A DNA stretch of 7,297 bases from JAZKIX01 sp040384645 (GCA_040384645.1 JAZKIX010000201.1:1-7297); one strand, 5' to 3'; numbered from the stretch's first letter, positions 1-6,091 are shown. A program made the numbers and translations. The notes: generated by a model from the sequence alone, not told the origin.

Positions 1-1001
1 ATGCGGAAATTGACATCCTCCGCCATCGGCGCACTGAATGGCACGAATGACCCAAATTGTGCGCTGGCAGGCATGGCACCGGATACCGCTTCCGGCGTGC
101 CCTGCAAATGCGATTGCACCAGGCTTGCGCTATTGGTCACGTTGGTGACATTGGTGACATCGGTCACACTCTCCACCAGCATCGCCGCCCTGCCGTCGGC
201 GCTGGTTTGCAAAATGCTGAAAGTGCTGGTCTGGGTCCGATGCACTTGCTGCACTAGCTGGCTGTCGCCTAGCTGCCGGTCGCCCAGAGTGCGGCGCGCC
301 TGCTGCGCCTTTCGTAGCTGCGCCAGCCTGCTATCCGAACCTGCCTGCATCTGTTCCTGCACTTGCAAAGGCCCTGGCGCTTGCGTGTGGCGCGCCGAAC
401 GCATGGCCGAAGTCGGAATGATCCGTTCCACCGGCGCCCATTGATCCATCTTGCGCGACCCGGCGGACGTTGCAACCGGTGCCGGTTTGGGCCCAAGCGC
501 CGCCTTGTGTTTGGGTATCGCCTCCGGCATCGCCCGCGTTGCCGAAATATCCCAGGCCGGCGCACGGCGTCCGCCGCCTTGCGGCAAACTCGGCTCCAGC
601 GGCGGCTCGCTCACACGCCGGCGCCGTGCCTGTTCCGCCTTGCCGCCGAACAGGCGCCGCGCAATTTCAAACGTCTTGGCCGGCCCCGCGCCAAACAACC
701 ACGGCAGCACCAGCGCAATGATCATCAATAAAGCCAGCACGCCGATGAACTTGCCCAATGGCGCGGCGAACAGCGCTGCAATCGCCTTGCCGCCGATCAC
801 CGTCGTCGTTGCATTGGCGCGGATACTCGCTTCCAGTGCGCTGCTGGCGCATACCATCACCACCGAACCGAGGAAAAACCGGAGCGTACCCTGACCGCCA
901 AGCGGCTTCTTGCCCGATATTTTGGCCTTCAGCACGCGCCACACCAGCGGCAGCAACCACAAAATCGACCATCCGAACCAATGTAAAACAGCTAGTTTCA
1001 T
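1..1001 (-). CDS. FtsK-like membrane-domain protein, N-terminal part (partial)
   Basis: A minus-strand frame is open from the ATG at 1001 through 333 codons to the left edge, so the C-terminus is missing. Codons are rich in G/C at the third position, as expected for a real gene here. Residues 5-24, about 38-58 and about 77-103 are hydrophobic. The pattern of a tryptophan-rich helix, a 'LGSVV..CASSALEA' helix, a 'GGKAIAALF' loop and a leucine-rich helix recalls the second to fourth helices of the FtsK 4TM domain. A basic patch follows (QARRRR near 125-129), then about 200 residues rich in Pro, Ala, Gln and Ser, like the linker before the FtsK motor. FtsK pumps DNA at the division septum. The motor domain would lie outside the window, so the assignment rests on remembered family resemblance. 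The first FtsK helix is not evident, and no good ribosome site precedes ATG 1001 or the in-frame ATG 1010. A longer GTG start at 1064 is possible. An unrelated membrane protein is the main alternative. Confidence 0.5.
   Translation of the reverse strand, partial: MKLAVLHWFGWSILWLLPLVWRVLKAKISGKKPLGGQGTLRFFLGSVVMVCASSALEASIRANATTTVIGGKAIAALFAAPLGKFIGVLALLMIIALVLPWLFGAGPAKTFEIARRLFGGKAEQARRRRVSEPPLEPSLPQGGGRRAPAWDISATRAMPEAIPKHKAALGPKPAPVATSAGSRKMDQWAPVERIIPTSAMRSARHTQAPGPLQVQEQMQAGSDSRLAQLRKAQQARRTLGDRQLGDSQLVQQVHRTQTSTFSILQTSADGRAAMLVESVTDVTNVTNVTNSASLVQSHLQGTPEAVSGAMPASAQFGSFVPFSAPMAEDVNFR
132..167 (-). repeat. Four tandem 9-bp units encoding VTD/VTN
   Basis: Read on the minus strand, this stretch encodes VTDVTNVTNVTN, which is residues 279-290 of the partial membrane protein. 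The four 9-nt units differ mainly at third positions (GTG/GTC, AAT/AAC/GAT). It is an in-frame minisatellite in what looks like a disordered linker, where the copy number could vary between strains without breaking the frame. Confidence 0.75.
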
Positions 1002-1102
1002 AAGCAACATCAAGAAAAATCGTGCGACGGCGTGCGGGAAGGGACAAGCAAAGAAGGGTAACACCGGGCCGGCGAAATAACCAACCCAATGCAAGTGCGG
1101 GG

Positions 1103-1111
1103 ATTATAACA
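1103..1111 (-). promoter_or_regulatory. Extended -10 promoter for the FtsK-like gene
   Basis: The minus strand reads TGTTATAAT, a full match to the extended -10 consensus TGnTATAAT. The expected -35 position (17 bp upstream) has no good match to TTGACA, which is common for extended -10 promoters. Transcription would start near 1096, about 95 nt before ATG 1001. An in-frame TAA at 1104-1106 lies within this element, so the coding region cannot begin upstream of it. Confidence 0.5.
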
Positions 1112-1237
1112 AGGCTGTTTTATCCTAAATAATACTGCCTGGTGTATTTTTAAAGACGCAATAAAAACGAGCGGAAAAAGGGGTATTTTGGCACATACCC
1201 CCGACATTTCCGAATCTAAAGCATCAATAGAGCCGAG

Positions 1238-1280
1238 AAAAAGCCTCCTCTCCCACTGGCGGGACAGCGCTGGGGAGAGG
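1238..1280 (-). terminator. Intrinsic terminator after the propeller protein gene
   Basis: The arms at 1247-1254 and 1273-1280 (CCTCTCCC/GGGAGAGG) form an 8-bp perfect GC-rich stem, with an 18-nt loop that itself contains the self-complementary CAGCGCTG. On the minus strand the stem is followed after 4 nt by five T residues (1238-1242). It sits about 45 bp past the TAA of the upstream minus-strand gene. Similar GGGAGAGG palindromes are often dispersed repeats in proteobacterial genomes, so it may double as a repeat element. The rest of 1002-1324 holds the next gene's promoter and untranslated leader, and I see no other gene in it. Confidence 0.6.
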
Positions 1281-1324
1281 GAATGAATGCCAATCTGATC
1301 GCAGAAAACCTGCCATCCAACGCG

Positions 1325-3943
1325 TTACTTCACTTGCACCAGCACCGTATCCGCGCTGATATTGCCGCTAGCATCGTCCGCTTCCAGCACAACGGCGTGA
1401 AGACCTTTGGGCAGGCGCATATCCGCAGTCTGGGACGTAATGCATTGCGCGCCCGGCGTTGGCACGGCAGCGGCTGGCAAGCGCCAGCGGTAGTTGATTG
1501 CGCCGCTGGCGGCTTTGCGGGTGGTCGACGCAGTCAGGCTGACCAAGGCGCTGGTGGCGCCCGTGCCGGTGGTGACGCATTGATCGGCACCAGCATTGAC
1601 GACCAGGTTGCCGCGAAATTCGCCGATTGGGAGTTTAACCGTGACCGGGTTAGTCCAGACATAGGCCAAGGCTTGCGCTGCGCGCACGAAGCTGGCTGGC
1701 ATTGCGCTAGCGTCGACGGCGTAGGCGCGGCGGCCATCGGCGTGCATATATTCATACAGTGGGATGGTGCTGGACGGTTGCGGATTGCCGCCGCCGGGCA
1801 TGGCGTAGAACAGTGGTTCGGCCACGCTGGCGCCGGTGACCATTTTGCGGTTGGGGTCGCAGGATGGCGCGTTCCAGCCTACGGCGAGCGTGCCTGCGGC
1901 TTGGCGGTCCGGTGCCAGGAAAGGCGCTGAATACAAGATCGAGCCGGGCGCGATACCTGGTTTGCTGCTGAACTTGCCGGGTAGCGTGGCGCCTAGATCG
2001 TAGATCGCCACCGGAAGCAGTAAGTTAAGATCGTCGACGCTGATGCGGTACATGATTTGGTTGTAGTCGTAACGCGGCGTCTTGCGCGAGGCGCCGGAAA
2101 ACTGCGCGGTGTAGGACGCTTCAAAATACATGGTCCTGCCCTTGTCCTGCGATAAATAGGGATGGGTATAAGGGTTGTAGAAGGTGTAATCGTTATGGCT
2201 GACTACCTTGCGCGCGTTGACCCACGGCCCCATCGGGGTATCGGCCTCGGCGTACCAGATTTCGCCAAAGACCGAAGGGTTGCCGTATTTTTGCTGGCCG
2301 ATCTGGACGAAGCGGCCGCGATACTCATTCCAGGTGATTGAGCCGCTGGCAAAGCCAATGCCGCTGCCATTGGCAATATTGTGCAAGTGGCCGTTCAGCG
2401 CTTGGCCGCTATCAAGCCCCGCATTTTGAATCGCCGCATCAACCAAAGTTAGCCCTGTAGCGGCCTTACGCCATTTGTATTGCAAGACATTGCCGCTACG
2501 GTCGAGTTGATGTGCGCCGCCATCGAGGAAGGGACTGAAAATTTCATACTGGTTAGGGTCGACCATTGCCTCGGCCGTGGAGGGAATGCGCAAGCCGCTG
2601 CCGAAATAGGCGTATTGGCGCGTTGGATTGGCAAACTTAAATGCTTGGCCGCCGCCAGGAACGCCGTCGCTGCCCAACGGGTAGCTGAGCACACTTTTAA
2701 AAGTCTGGCTGGCATCGTCGAATTTGATCAGGCCTTTGGCCAACGCCGAGAAATCGCTGTCGGGCTTGGCGAAGGAGGCAAACAAGCGCTCGTTGCCAGC
2801 CGCATCCGGCACCGCCACCATCGCGCCGACCCAGGTCGGATTCCCGGTCGGCGCAATACCCGGCACCGAGCCACTGACAAAGCCGTTGGGATTGCCCAGA
2901 TAGGTGAAATTGACGCCGGCATCGGGATCAAGCCCGCCCGATGCCGGCAAATCCGAAGTGCCGGCCGGCGTGGTGAAACTGCCGAGCGGATACGACAAGT
3001 TATCGGTATCGCCCCACGTCCAGAACACCTTGCTTTTATACACGGTGGAAATGACCGAATCCTGCCCCAACACCTGGCCGTTGAGCGCGCCTTCCTTGAT
3101 CGGAATCGTCAGCCCCAGCAGCAGGCTGTCGCGATACACGCCCTGCCCCGTCATGCGATACAGGCGTTCGGCGACGTTATTGCGCTGTAGCTCAAACTGC
3201 GCCGTGCCACCCGCGACCGCCTGTAGCGTCACGTTGCTGCTGACATAACCATGGCTGCTCAGGGTCAGCGACAGCGCGCCCATGTGATCGGGATTGCAAT
3301 AGGCAACTATGCCCTGGCTATCGCTGATGTGTTCCCCCGCCGGGAAGTTAAGCGCGACCAGCGGCACGCCGCGCTTGCTGGCTTTATCAACGATGCGAAG
3401 CGTCACGCATTGCTGCTTGCCCGGCACATTTTGCGCGGCCAGCCGGGTTTGAAGATTGCCCTGCGAGGCGATCGGTGGCACGGTGCCGGTTTTATTCATG
3501 TTGACAGTGACAGAAGCGCCCTCCACCGCATGCAATTTGTAACCTGCCGAGCCGAGGAAATCAGCCGGCACCGAATACCCTTCACGCGACGGCGTAAACC
3601 AGACATCGCGCCCCATCGCGCCCGGTTCATAAAACGCTACGACGCCGTTATCGTCAGTGGTGTGGATCACCTTATTCACGGTGCGTAACTGCACACCGGC
3701 AATCGGCAATTGGCTCTGGGCATCGACCACCGTGATCTTGAAAAATTTGTGTACCTGGCTAGTCAGTTTGGGATCTGGCGCTGGCATCGTGGTGCCAACC
3801 ACGCTGGCTATCGGCGGCAAATGGGGTGCCATGCATTGCATCGGCGGCGACGATGTATCTGTCAGCAGCAGGAGCAAAATTTCGGCAACGGGGTACGATA
3901 AAAAACGTGGGGAGAAATAACCAGACCAAATACGTTTCGACAT
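1325..3943 (-). CDS. Exported multidomain protein: two beta repeats, propeller-like core, PKD-like C-terminus
   Basis: The protein has 872 residues from the ATG at 3943. Residues 1-30 hold a basic start and a short leucine run (EILLLLL), suggesting export or a membrane anchor. Residues about 66-150 and 178-254 are two related repeats sharing 'D..G.VA...P..MG' and a later 'GY', like carboxypeptidase-regulatory or Ig-type beta-sandwiches. Residues about 265-650 have spaced motifs (FWTWGDTD, GGLDPDAG, WYAEADTPMGPW, YNPYTHPYL, PRYDYNQIMYR) resembling five-bladed propellers of glycoside-hydrolase type; the acidic and His residues in them could be catalytic, but none can be assigned. Residues about 778-871 (NAGADQCVT to DASGNISADTVLVQV) look like a PKD domain. 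An extracellular or periplasmic role on carbohydrate is inferred; the substrate is unknown. The start is uncertain: the frame stays open to a GTG at 4081, neither start has a clear ribosome site, and a strong one serves ATG 3998 in another frame. Confidence 0.85.
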   Translation of the reverse strand: MSKRIWSGYFSPRFLSYPVAEILLLLLTDTSSPPMQCMAPHLPPIASVVGTTMPAPDPKLTSQVHKFFKITVVDAQSQLPIAGVQLRTVNKVIHTTDDNGVVAFYEPGAMGRDVWFTPSREGYSVPADFLGSAGYKLHAVEGASVTVNMNKTGTVPPIASQGNLQTRLAAQNVPGKQQCVTLRIVDKASKRGVPLVALNFPAGEHISDSQGIVAYCNPDHMGALSLTLSSHGYVSSNVTLQAVAGGTAQFELQRNNVAERLYRMTGQGVYRDSLLLGLTIPIKEGALNGQVLGQDSVISTVYKSKVFWTWGDTDNLSYPLGSFTTPAGTSDLPASGGLDPDAGVNFTYLGNPNGFVSGSVPGIAPTGNPTWVGAMVAVPDAAGNERLFASFAKPDSDFSALAKGLIKFDDASQTFKSVLSYPLGSDGVPGGGQAFKFANPTRQYAYFGSGLRIPSTAEAMVDPNQYEIFSPFLDGGAHQLDRSGNVLQYKWRKAATGLTLVDAAIQNAGLDSGQALNGHLHNIANGSGIGFASGSITWNEYRGRFVQIGQQKYGNPSVFGEIWYAEADTPMGPWVNARKVVSHNDYTFYNPYTHPYLSQDKGRTMYFEASYTAQFSGASRKTPRYDYNQIMYRISVDDLNLLLPVAIYDLGATLPGKFSSKPGIAPGSILYSAPFLAPDRQAAGTLAVGWNAPSCDPNRKMVTGASVAEPLFYAMPGGGNPQPSSTIPLYEYMHADGRRAYAVDASAMPASFVRAAQALAYVWTNPVTVKLPIGEFRGNLVVNAGADQCVTTGTGATSALVSLTASTTRKAASGAINYRWRLPAAAVPTPGAQCITSQTADMRLPKGLHAVVLEADDASGNISADTVLVQVK

Positions 3944-4003
3944 GAGAACAAAATCCAGAATAAAGGCGACGCAGAGTTTTCGAAAAGAAATAAAACATAC
4001 TAT

Positions 4004-4011
4004 ATCACCTT
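4004..4011 (-). promoter_or_regulatory. Strong Shine-Dalgarno sequence facing an out-of-frame ATG
   Basis: The minus strand reads AAGGTGAT, with its AAGGTG core 7 nt before the ATG at 3996-3998. It is the best ribosome site upstream of the propeller protein, yet that ATG opens a 79-codon frame that is not the main frame. A one-base loss in the A6 run at 3900-3905 would join the two. It bears directly on which start is used. Confidence 0.5.
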
Positions 4012-4103
4012 GAATTGTTGTTAATTCGGCCGAAATCCGTTTCCAGCCGTGTATTGCAGTCAATTTGCAGCCACGATTCACGTAATTTCAAGAGCGTAAA
4101 ATC

Positions 4104-4131
4104 TTGACCCGATAAATTTTTGTTACACAAT
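4104..4131 (+). promoter_or_regulatory. Possible sigma-70 promoter for the lipoprotein gene
   Basis: TTGACC (4104-4109; 5 of 6 match to the -35 consensus) is followed after 16 bp by CACAAT (4126-4131; 4 of 6 match to the -10 consensus). It would give a leader of about 165 nt that includes the hairpins at 4188-4264. It is a candidate only, because the AT-rich spacer could supply others. Confidence 0.3.
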
Positions 4132-4182
4132 GATTCCGTGCGAGAGTGCGGTTAATCGACGTGCTAATCTGCCCAAATATAA

Positions 4183-4264
4183 GCACGCTGGATGCTCAAT
4201 CCAGAGTGAAAAATACCAAATATTGAGCCTATGCACGCTGGCAGGCATTGGCGGTTTGCGCCAG
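4183..4264 (+). promoter_or_regulatory. Structured leader upstream of the lipoprotein gene
   Basis: Several dyads crowd this spacer. CTGGAT/ATCCAG (4188-4193 with 4199-4204) makes a 5-nt-loop hairpin. GCTCAAT/ATTGAGC (4194-4200 with 4222-4228) makes an alternative that overlaps it, so the two cannot form together. TGGCG/CGCCA (4249-4253 with 4259-4263) makes a third hairpin about 27 nt before the AAGGA site. The 9-mer GCACGCTGG occurs directly repeated at 4183-4191 and 4233-4241. These could be protein-binding sites or a leader RNA; no known riboswitch is recognised. Confidence 0.35.
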
Positions 4265-4303
4265 TTAGCGTGTGTTTTCAATTCAAAATGAAGGAAAAAT
4301 ACG

Positions 4304-4756
4304 ATGAAATCCACTATTAAAGCTGTGAATATCGCCTTATGCCTCACTTTTTTGCTGAGCGCATGCGGTGCGCCCAGTCAGCGCGTCATCCGTGTGCAAG
4401 AAGACCCTAACATCACTTGGCGCGCCAGCCATGGCCGTGTCGAGCGCATTGAACAAATCGAAAGCGGCGGCGAAACCACTGGCGGCGGCGCGGTTGCCGG
4501 CGGCGTAATTGGCGGCGTTGCCGGTCATCAAATTGGCGGGGGACGCGGCAACGACGCGGCCACCGTCGTCGGTGCCATCGCCGGTGCCATCATCGGCAAC
4601 GCAGTCGAAAGAAATAATACGCAAGTCCAATATTTTTACCGCATTTATGTGCATCTGGACAATGGCGACCGCCGTATCTTCCGCCAAGAGAGAATCAACG
4701 GCATGCAAGCCGGTGACCGGGTAAGTATCGATCGTGGCCGCGTAGTGCGTGATTAG
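4304..4756 (+). CDS. Outer-membrane lipoprotein, SlyB/Pcp-type glycine-zipper family
   Basis: A 150-residue protein with a classical lipoprotein signal: Lys at 3 and 6, a hydrophobic run at 7-19, and the lipobox LSAC with Cys21 as the lipidated residue. Gly at +2 (not Asp) predicts sorting to the outer membrane. Residues about 60-102 form a glycine-zipper domain (AVAGGVIGGVAG, then VVGAIAGAIIGNA) of the Rickettsia 17-kDa antigen/SlyB type, thought to insert as a helical hairpin in the membrane. Residues about 108-150 are beta-rich (YRIYVHLDNGDRRIF, AGDRVSIDRGRVVR), as in Pcp/SlyB relatives. The family is linked to envelope integrity; the exact role here is not known. AAGGA at 4291-4295, 8 nt before the ATG, fixes the start. 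The gene is single and divergent from the propeller protein gene, with no operon partner visible. Confidence 0.9.
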   Translation: MKSTIKAVNIALCLTFLLSACGAPSQRVIRVQEDPNITWRASHGRVERIEQIESGGETTGGGAVAGGVIGGVAGHQIGGGRGNDAATVVGAIAGAIIGNAVERNNTQVQYFYRIYVHLDNGDRRIFRQERINGMQAGDRVSIDRGRVVRD

Positions 4757-4781
4757 TTTTGATGGGTATTTCTGATCGGAC

Positions 4782-4810
4782 AATGGGCTGTACATGCAAT
4801 CCAGCCCATT
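4782..4810 (+). terminator. Hairpin behind the lipoprotein gene, weak terminator candidate
   Basis: AATGGGCTG (4782-4790) and CAGCCCATT (4802-4810) pair perfectly over 9 bp around an 11-nt loop, starting 26 nt after the TAG stop. Only three T residues trail the stem, so intrinsic termination would be weak; it may instead protect the 3' end. Its arm sequence is complementary to the loop of the next hairpin. Confidence 0.45.
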
Positions 4811-4831
4811 TCAGGTGGTGCTAAAAGTCTG

Positions 4832-4910
4832 AAATAGGCAATTGGGCCTTAAAATATACTGGGCTATGTATATTTTAAGGCCCAATGAAATCGGGCGTCT
4901 TAGCCTATTT
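4832..4910. repeat. Perfect 18-bp inverted repeat nested in an outer 8-bp dyad
   Basis: ATTGGGCCTTAAAATATA (4841-4858) is exactly mirrored at 4869-4886 around the 10-nt loop CTGGGCTATG. Outside it, AAATAGGC (4832-4839) pairs with GCCTATTT (4903-4910), making a cruciform-like nested structure of about 80 bp. Neither strand has a T-run directly after the inner stem, so it is not a standard terminator. It could be a dispersed palindromic repeat, a small non-autonomous mobile element, or a large regulator-binding dyad. Confidence 0.8.
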
Positions 4911-5445
4911 TTACTACCATACCCCCAAATTTACTGATATCTGTACCACTGCTCAATCCTGAAAAACGGTTTAATTGATTGCGTGATGATCGTTGAATCT
5001 TTCGCCAAAGTTGTGGCGGCATTCAGGGAACTCCAGCGACCGCGTTGGACGTGCAAGAGGCGGATAAGCGGGCAAGCCATCAAGCTTGCGTTCCAATTCT
5101 TGCAGTGATACCGCTGGTGCAAAGCCTGCCTTGGCGGTCTATGCCACGCAATCGATAGTTGCGCTTAGGTCGGCAGGGACATGATTACCAGGGTATTTGC
5201 GCAATTTGAATACGGCCACTTCAGCGCTCAGCTAAATTACGGAATCGAGCGACCAGTTTGCGTCACGGAACGTAACGAGTAATCCGCCAGTTACTCGATG
5301 CGTTAAGGTCGGGGTTTCGACTCAAAGTAAGTTTCGCGTTCCCACGCTGCAATGGCAATTTCGACGCGGCAGGTGCGTGATTCGGCATCCGTGATCGTGA
5401 CGGAAGCAAAATCGCTCACCTGAAGTGCAAGTATAAATTAGCACA
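4887..5445. other. Gene-free stretch between the palindrome and the membrane protein gene
   Basis: Outside the decayed frame, 4887-4970 and 5420-5445 show nothing beyond the outer arm of the nested palindrome. I see no RNA gene, terminator with a T-tract, or clear mobile-element end here. Confidence 0.5.
4971..5419 (-). pseudogene. Decayed reading frame of unknown family
   Basis: No intact gene is visible, but minus-strand translation gives protein-like segments. A GTG at 5419 opens 38 codons (VSDFASVTITDAESRT...) ending at the TAA at 5303-5305. In another frame, three stretches follow in phase: 5321-5235 (contains GGLLVTFRDANWSLDSVI), 5231-5142 (contains VAVFKLRKYPGNHVPADL) and 5138-4973 (contains GFAPAVSLQELERKLDGL). 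They are separated only by TAG at 5232-5234 and 5139-5141, and end in TAA at 4971-4973. One frameshift and two stops would turn about 150 residues of continuous protein into this state. No ATG start or ribosome site is seen. I do not recognise the family. A small inverted repeat (CGAGTAA/TTACTCG, 5276-5282 with 5291-5297) lies inside. Chance open frames remain possible. Confidence 0.4.
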
Positions 5446-5844
5446 TTAATACAGCCCTGAATAATAAATCGCTGGAAATGTCGGGTTAATAGTTGCATTC
5501 AACACCCAGACCCACGATGGGATACTTTCGCAGCAACAACAGGCTGCCAATTTCATAAACCAAACGTCTGTCACGAAGAAAATTCGTGCAGCACAAAATG
5601 CAAATACCATTAGTGCCACAACTATTGCTCCGCGTCGTGCATGCCACAAACGGTAGCAAAAAAAAGCCGTTCCAAATGCCCCCCCCAATAGAACGAGCCA
5701 ATGCAGTACGACGACAAGGAGAGGTTCATTTTGTGGATCAAATGGTGTAAGCCAAAAAATCCCAATATCGATTGCTGCTAACAGTAGGCCAAAAAGCACA
5801 GATCCAACAAAGGCAACTAATAGCGTTAATGCGGAAAGTTTCAT
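5446..5844 (-). CDS. Small integral membrane protein, unknown function
   Basis: A 132-residue protein with four likely membrane helices: about residues 4-30 (starting LSALTLLVAFVGSVLFGLLL), 41-64, 72-91 and 93-111, and a basic turn WHARRG between the second and third. A Cys cluster (CCCC) sits near residues 102-105. No catalytic motif or known family is recognised. The start ATG has only a weak GATGG upstream. The gene is clearly less GC-rich than its neighbours and contains long homopolymers (A8 near 5658 and C7 near 5680 on the plus strand), suggesting foreign origin or relaxed constraint and making the frame sensitive to sequencing error. It stands alone between a decayed region and groEL. 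The hydrophobicity pattern supports a real membrane protein. Confidence 0.65.
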   Translation of the reverse strand: MKLSALTLLVAFVGSVLFGLLLAAIDIGIFWLTPFDPQNEPLLVVVLHWLVLLGGAFGTAFFCYRLWHARRGAIVVALMVFAFCAARIFFVTDVWFMKLAACCCCESIPSWVWVLNATINPTFPAIYYSGLY

Positions 5845-5857
5845 ACCATCGCCCGAA

Positions 5858-6001
5858 TTATTTGAATTGCCATTCTACAAGTGCATTTGGAAAATTTTGT
5901 CGCACCAGAGCCAATTCGATTGGCGTATTCCTACTTAAACAACTTATCCGCCAAGGTGAAAACAAAAGATAGCAAGCGGCAGGGGACGCACGACACACCA
6001 T
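5858..6001 (-). CDS. Short ORF, 47 codons, doubtful
   Basis: ATG at 6001 to TAA at 5858-5860 encodes 47 residues rich in Cys and hydrophobics at the front (CRASPAACYLLFSPWRISC) with a more protein-like end (NTPIELALVRQNFPNALVEW). It stops 13 bp before the ATG of the membrane protein and shares its orientation, so it could be an upstream leader ORF or a gene remnant. No clear ribosome site precedes it. It could equally be a chance frame. Confidence 0.2.
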   Translation of the reverse strand: MVCRASPAACYLLFSPWRISCLSRNTPIELALVRQNFPNALVEWQFK

Positions 6002-6058
6002 GGTTAGCTACCAAATTCAACTAATCGGCCGAATTTATCAATCAAATCGTGTTCCAAT

Positions 6059-6091
6059 AAAAAAGCCCGCAAGGGATAAACCATGCGGGCT
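6059..6091 (-). terminator. Intrinsic terminator of groEL
   Basis: On the minus strand, AGCCCGCA (6091-6084) pairs with TGCGGGCT (6071-6064) over 8 bp around a 12-nt loop, and the stem runs straight into a T6 tract (6064-6059). It lies about 50 bp past the groEL stop. It has the form of a textbook Rho-independent terminator. Confidence 0.9.

Noticed and set aside
1..894. Plus-strand frames at 1-444 and 451-894
   Set aside because: They lie antisense to the 333-codon minus-strand frame, which has better codon use and membrane segments; their translations are Cys- and Arg-rich with no protein-like pattern.
667..1089. Minus-strand 140-codon frame starting at ATG 1089
   Set aside because: It overlaps the FtsK-like frame in another phase, has no ribosome site, and its translation is Arg-rich and unstructured. 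It would also start very close to the predicted transcript start.
1247..1280. CCTCTCCC/GGGAGAGG repeat as part of a CRISPR array
   Set aside because: Only one copy is present, with no regularly spaced repeats anywhere in the window.
1283..3920. Long plus-strand frames (1283-1930, 2480-3190, 3251-3688, 3657-3920)
   Set aside because: All are antisense shadows of the 872-residue protein, produced by its high third-position GC.
4337..4795. Minus-strand 152-codon frame over the lipoprotein gene
   Set aside because: The lipobox, glycine zipper and AAGGA site clearly mark the plus strand as coding.
4841..4886. 18-bp palindrome as an ordinary Rho-independent terminator
   Set aside because: Neither strand has a T-run directly after the stem, and the stem's distal half is AT-rich.
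4931..5122. Minus-strand 63-codon ATG frame
   Set aside because: A different phase over the same segment gives a more protein-like translation (the decayed frame), and this one has no ribosome site.
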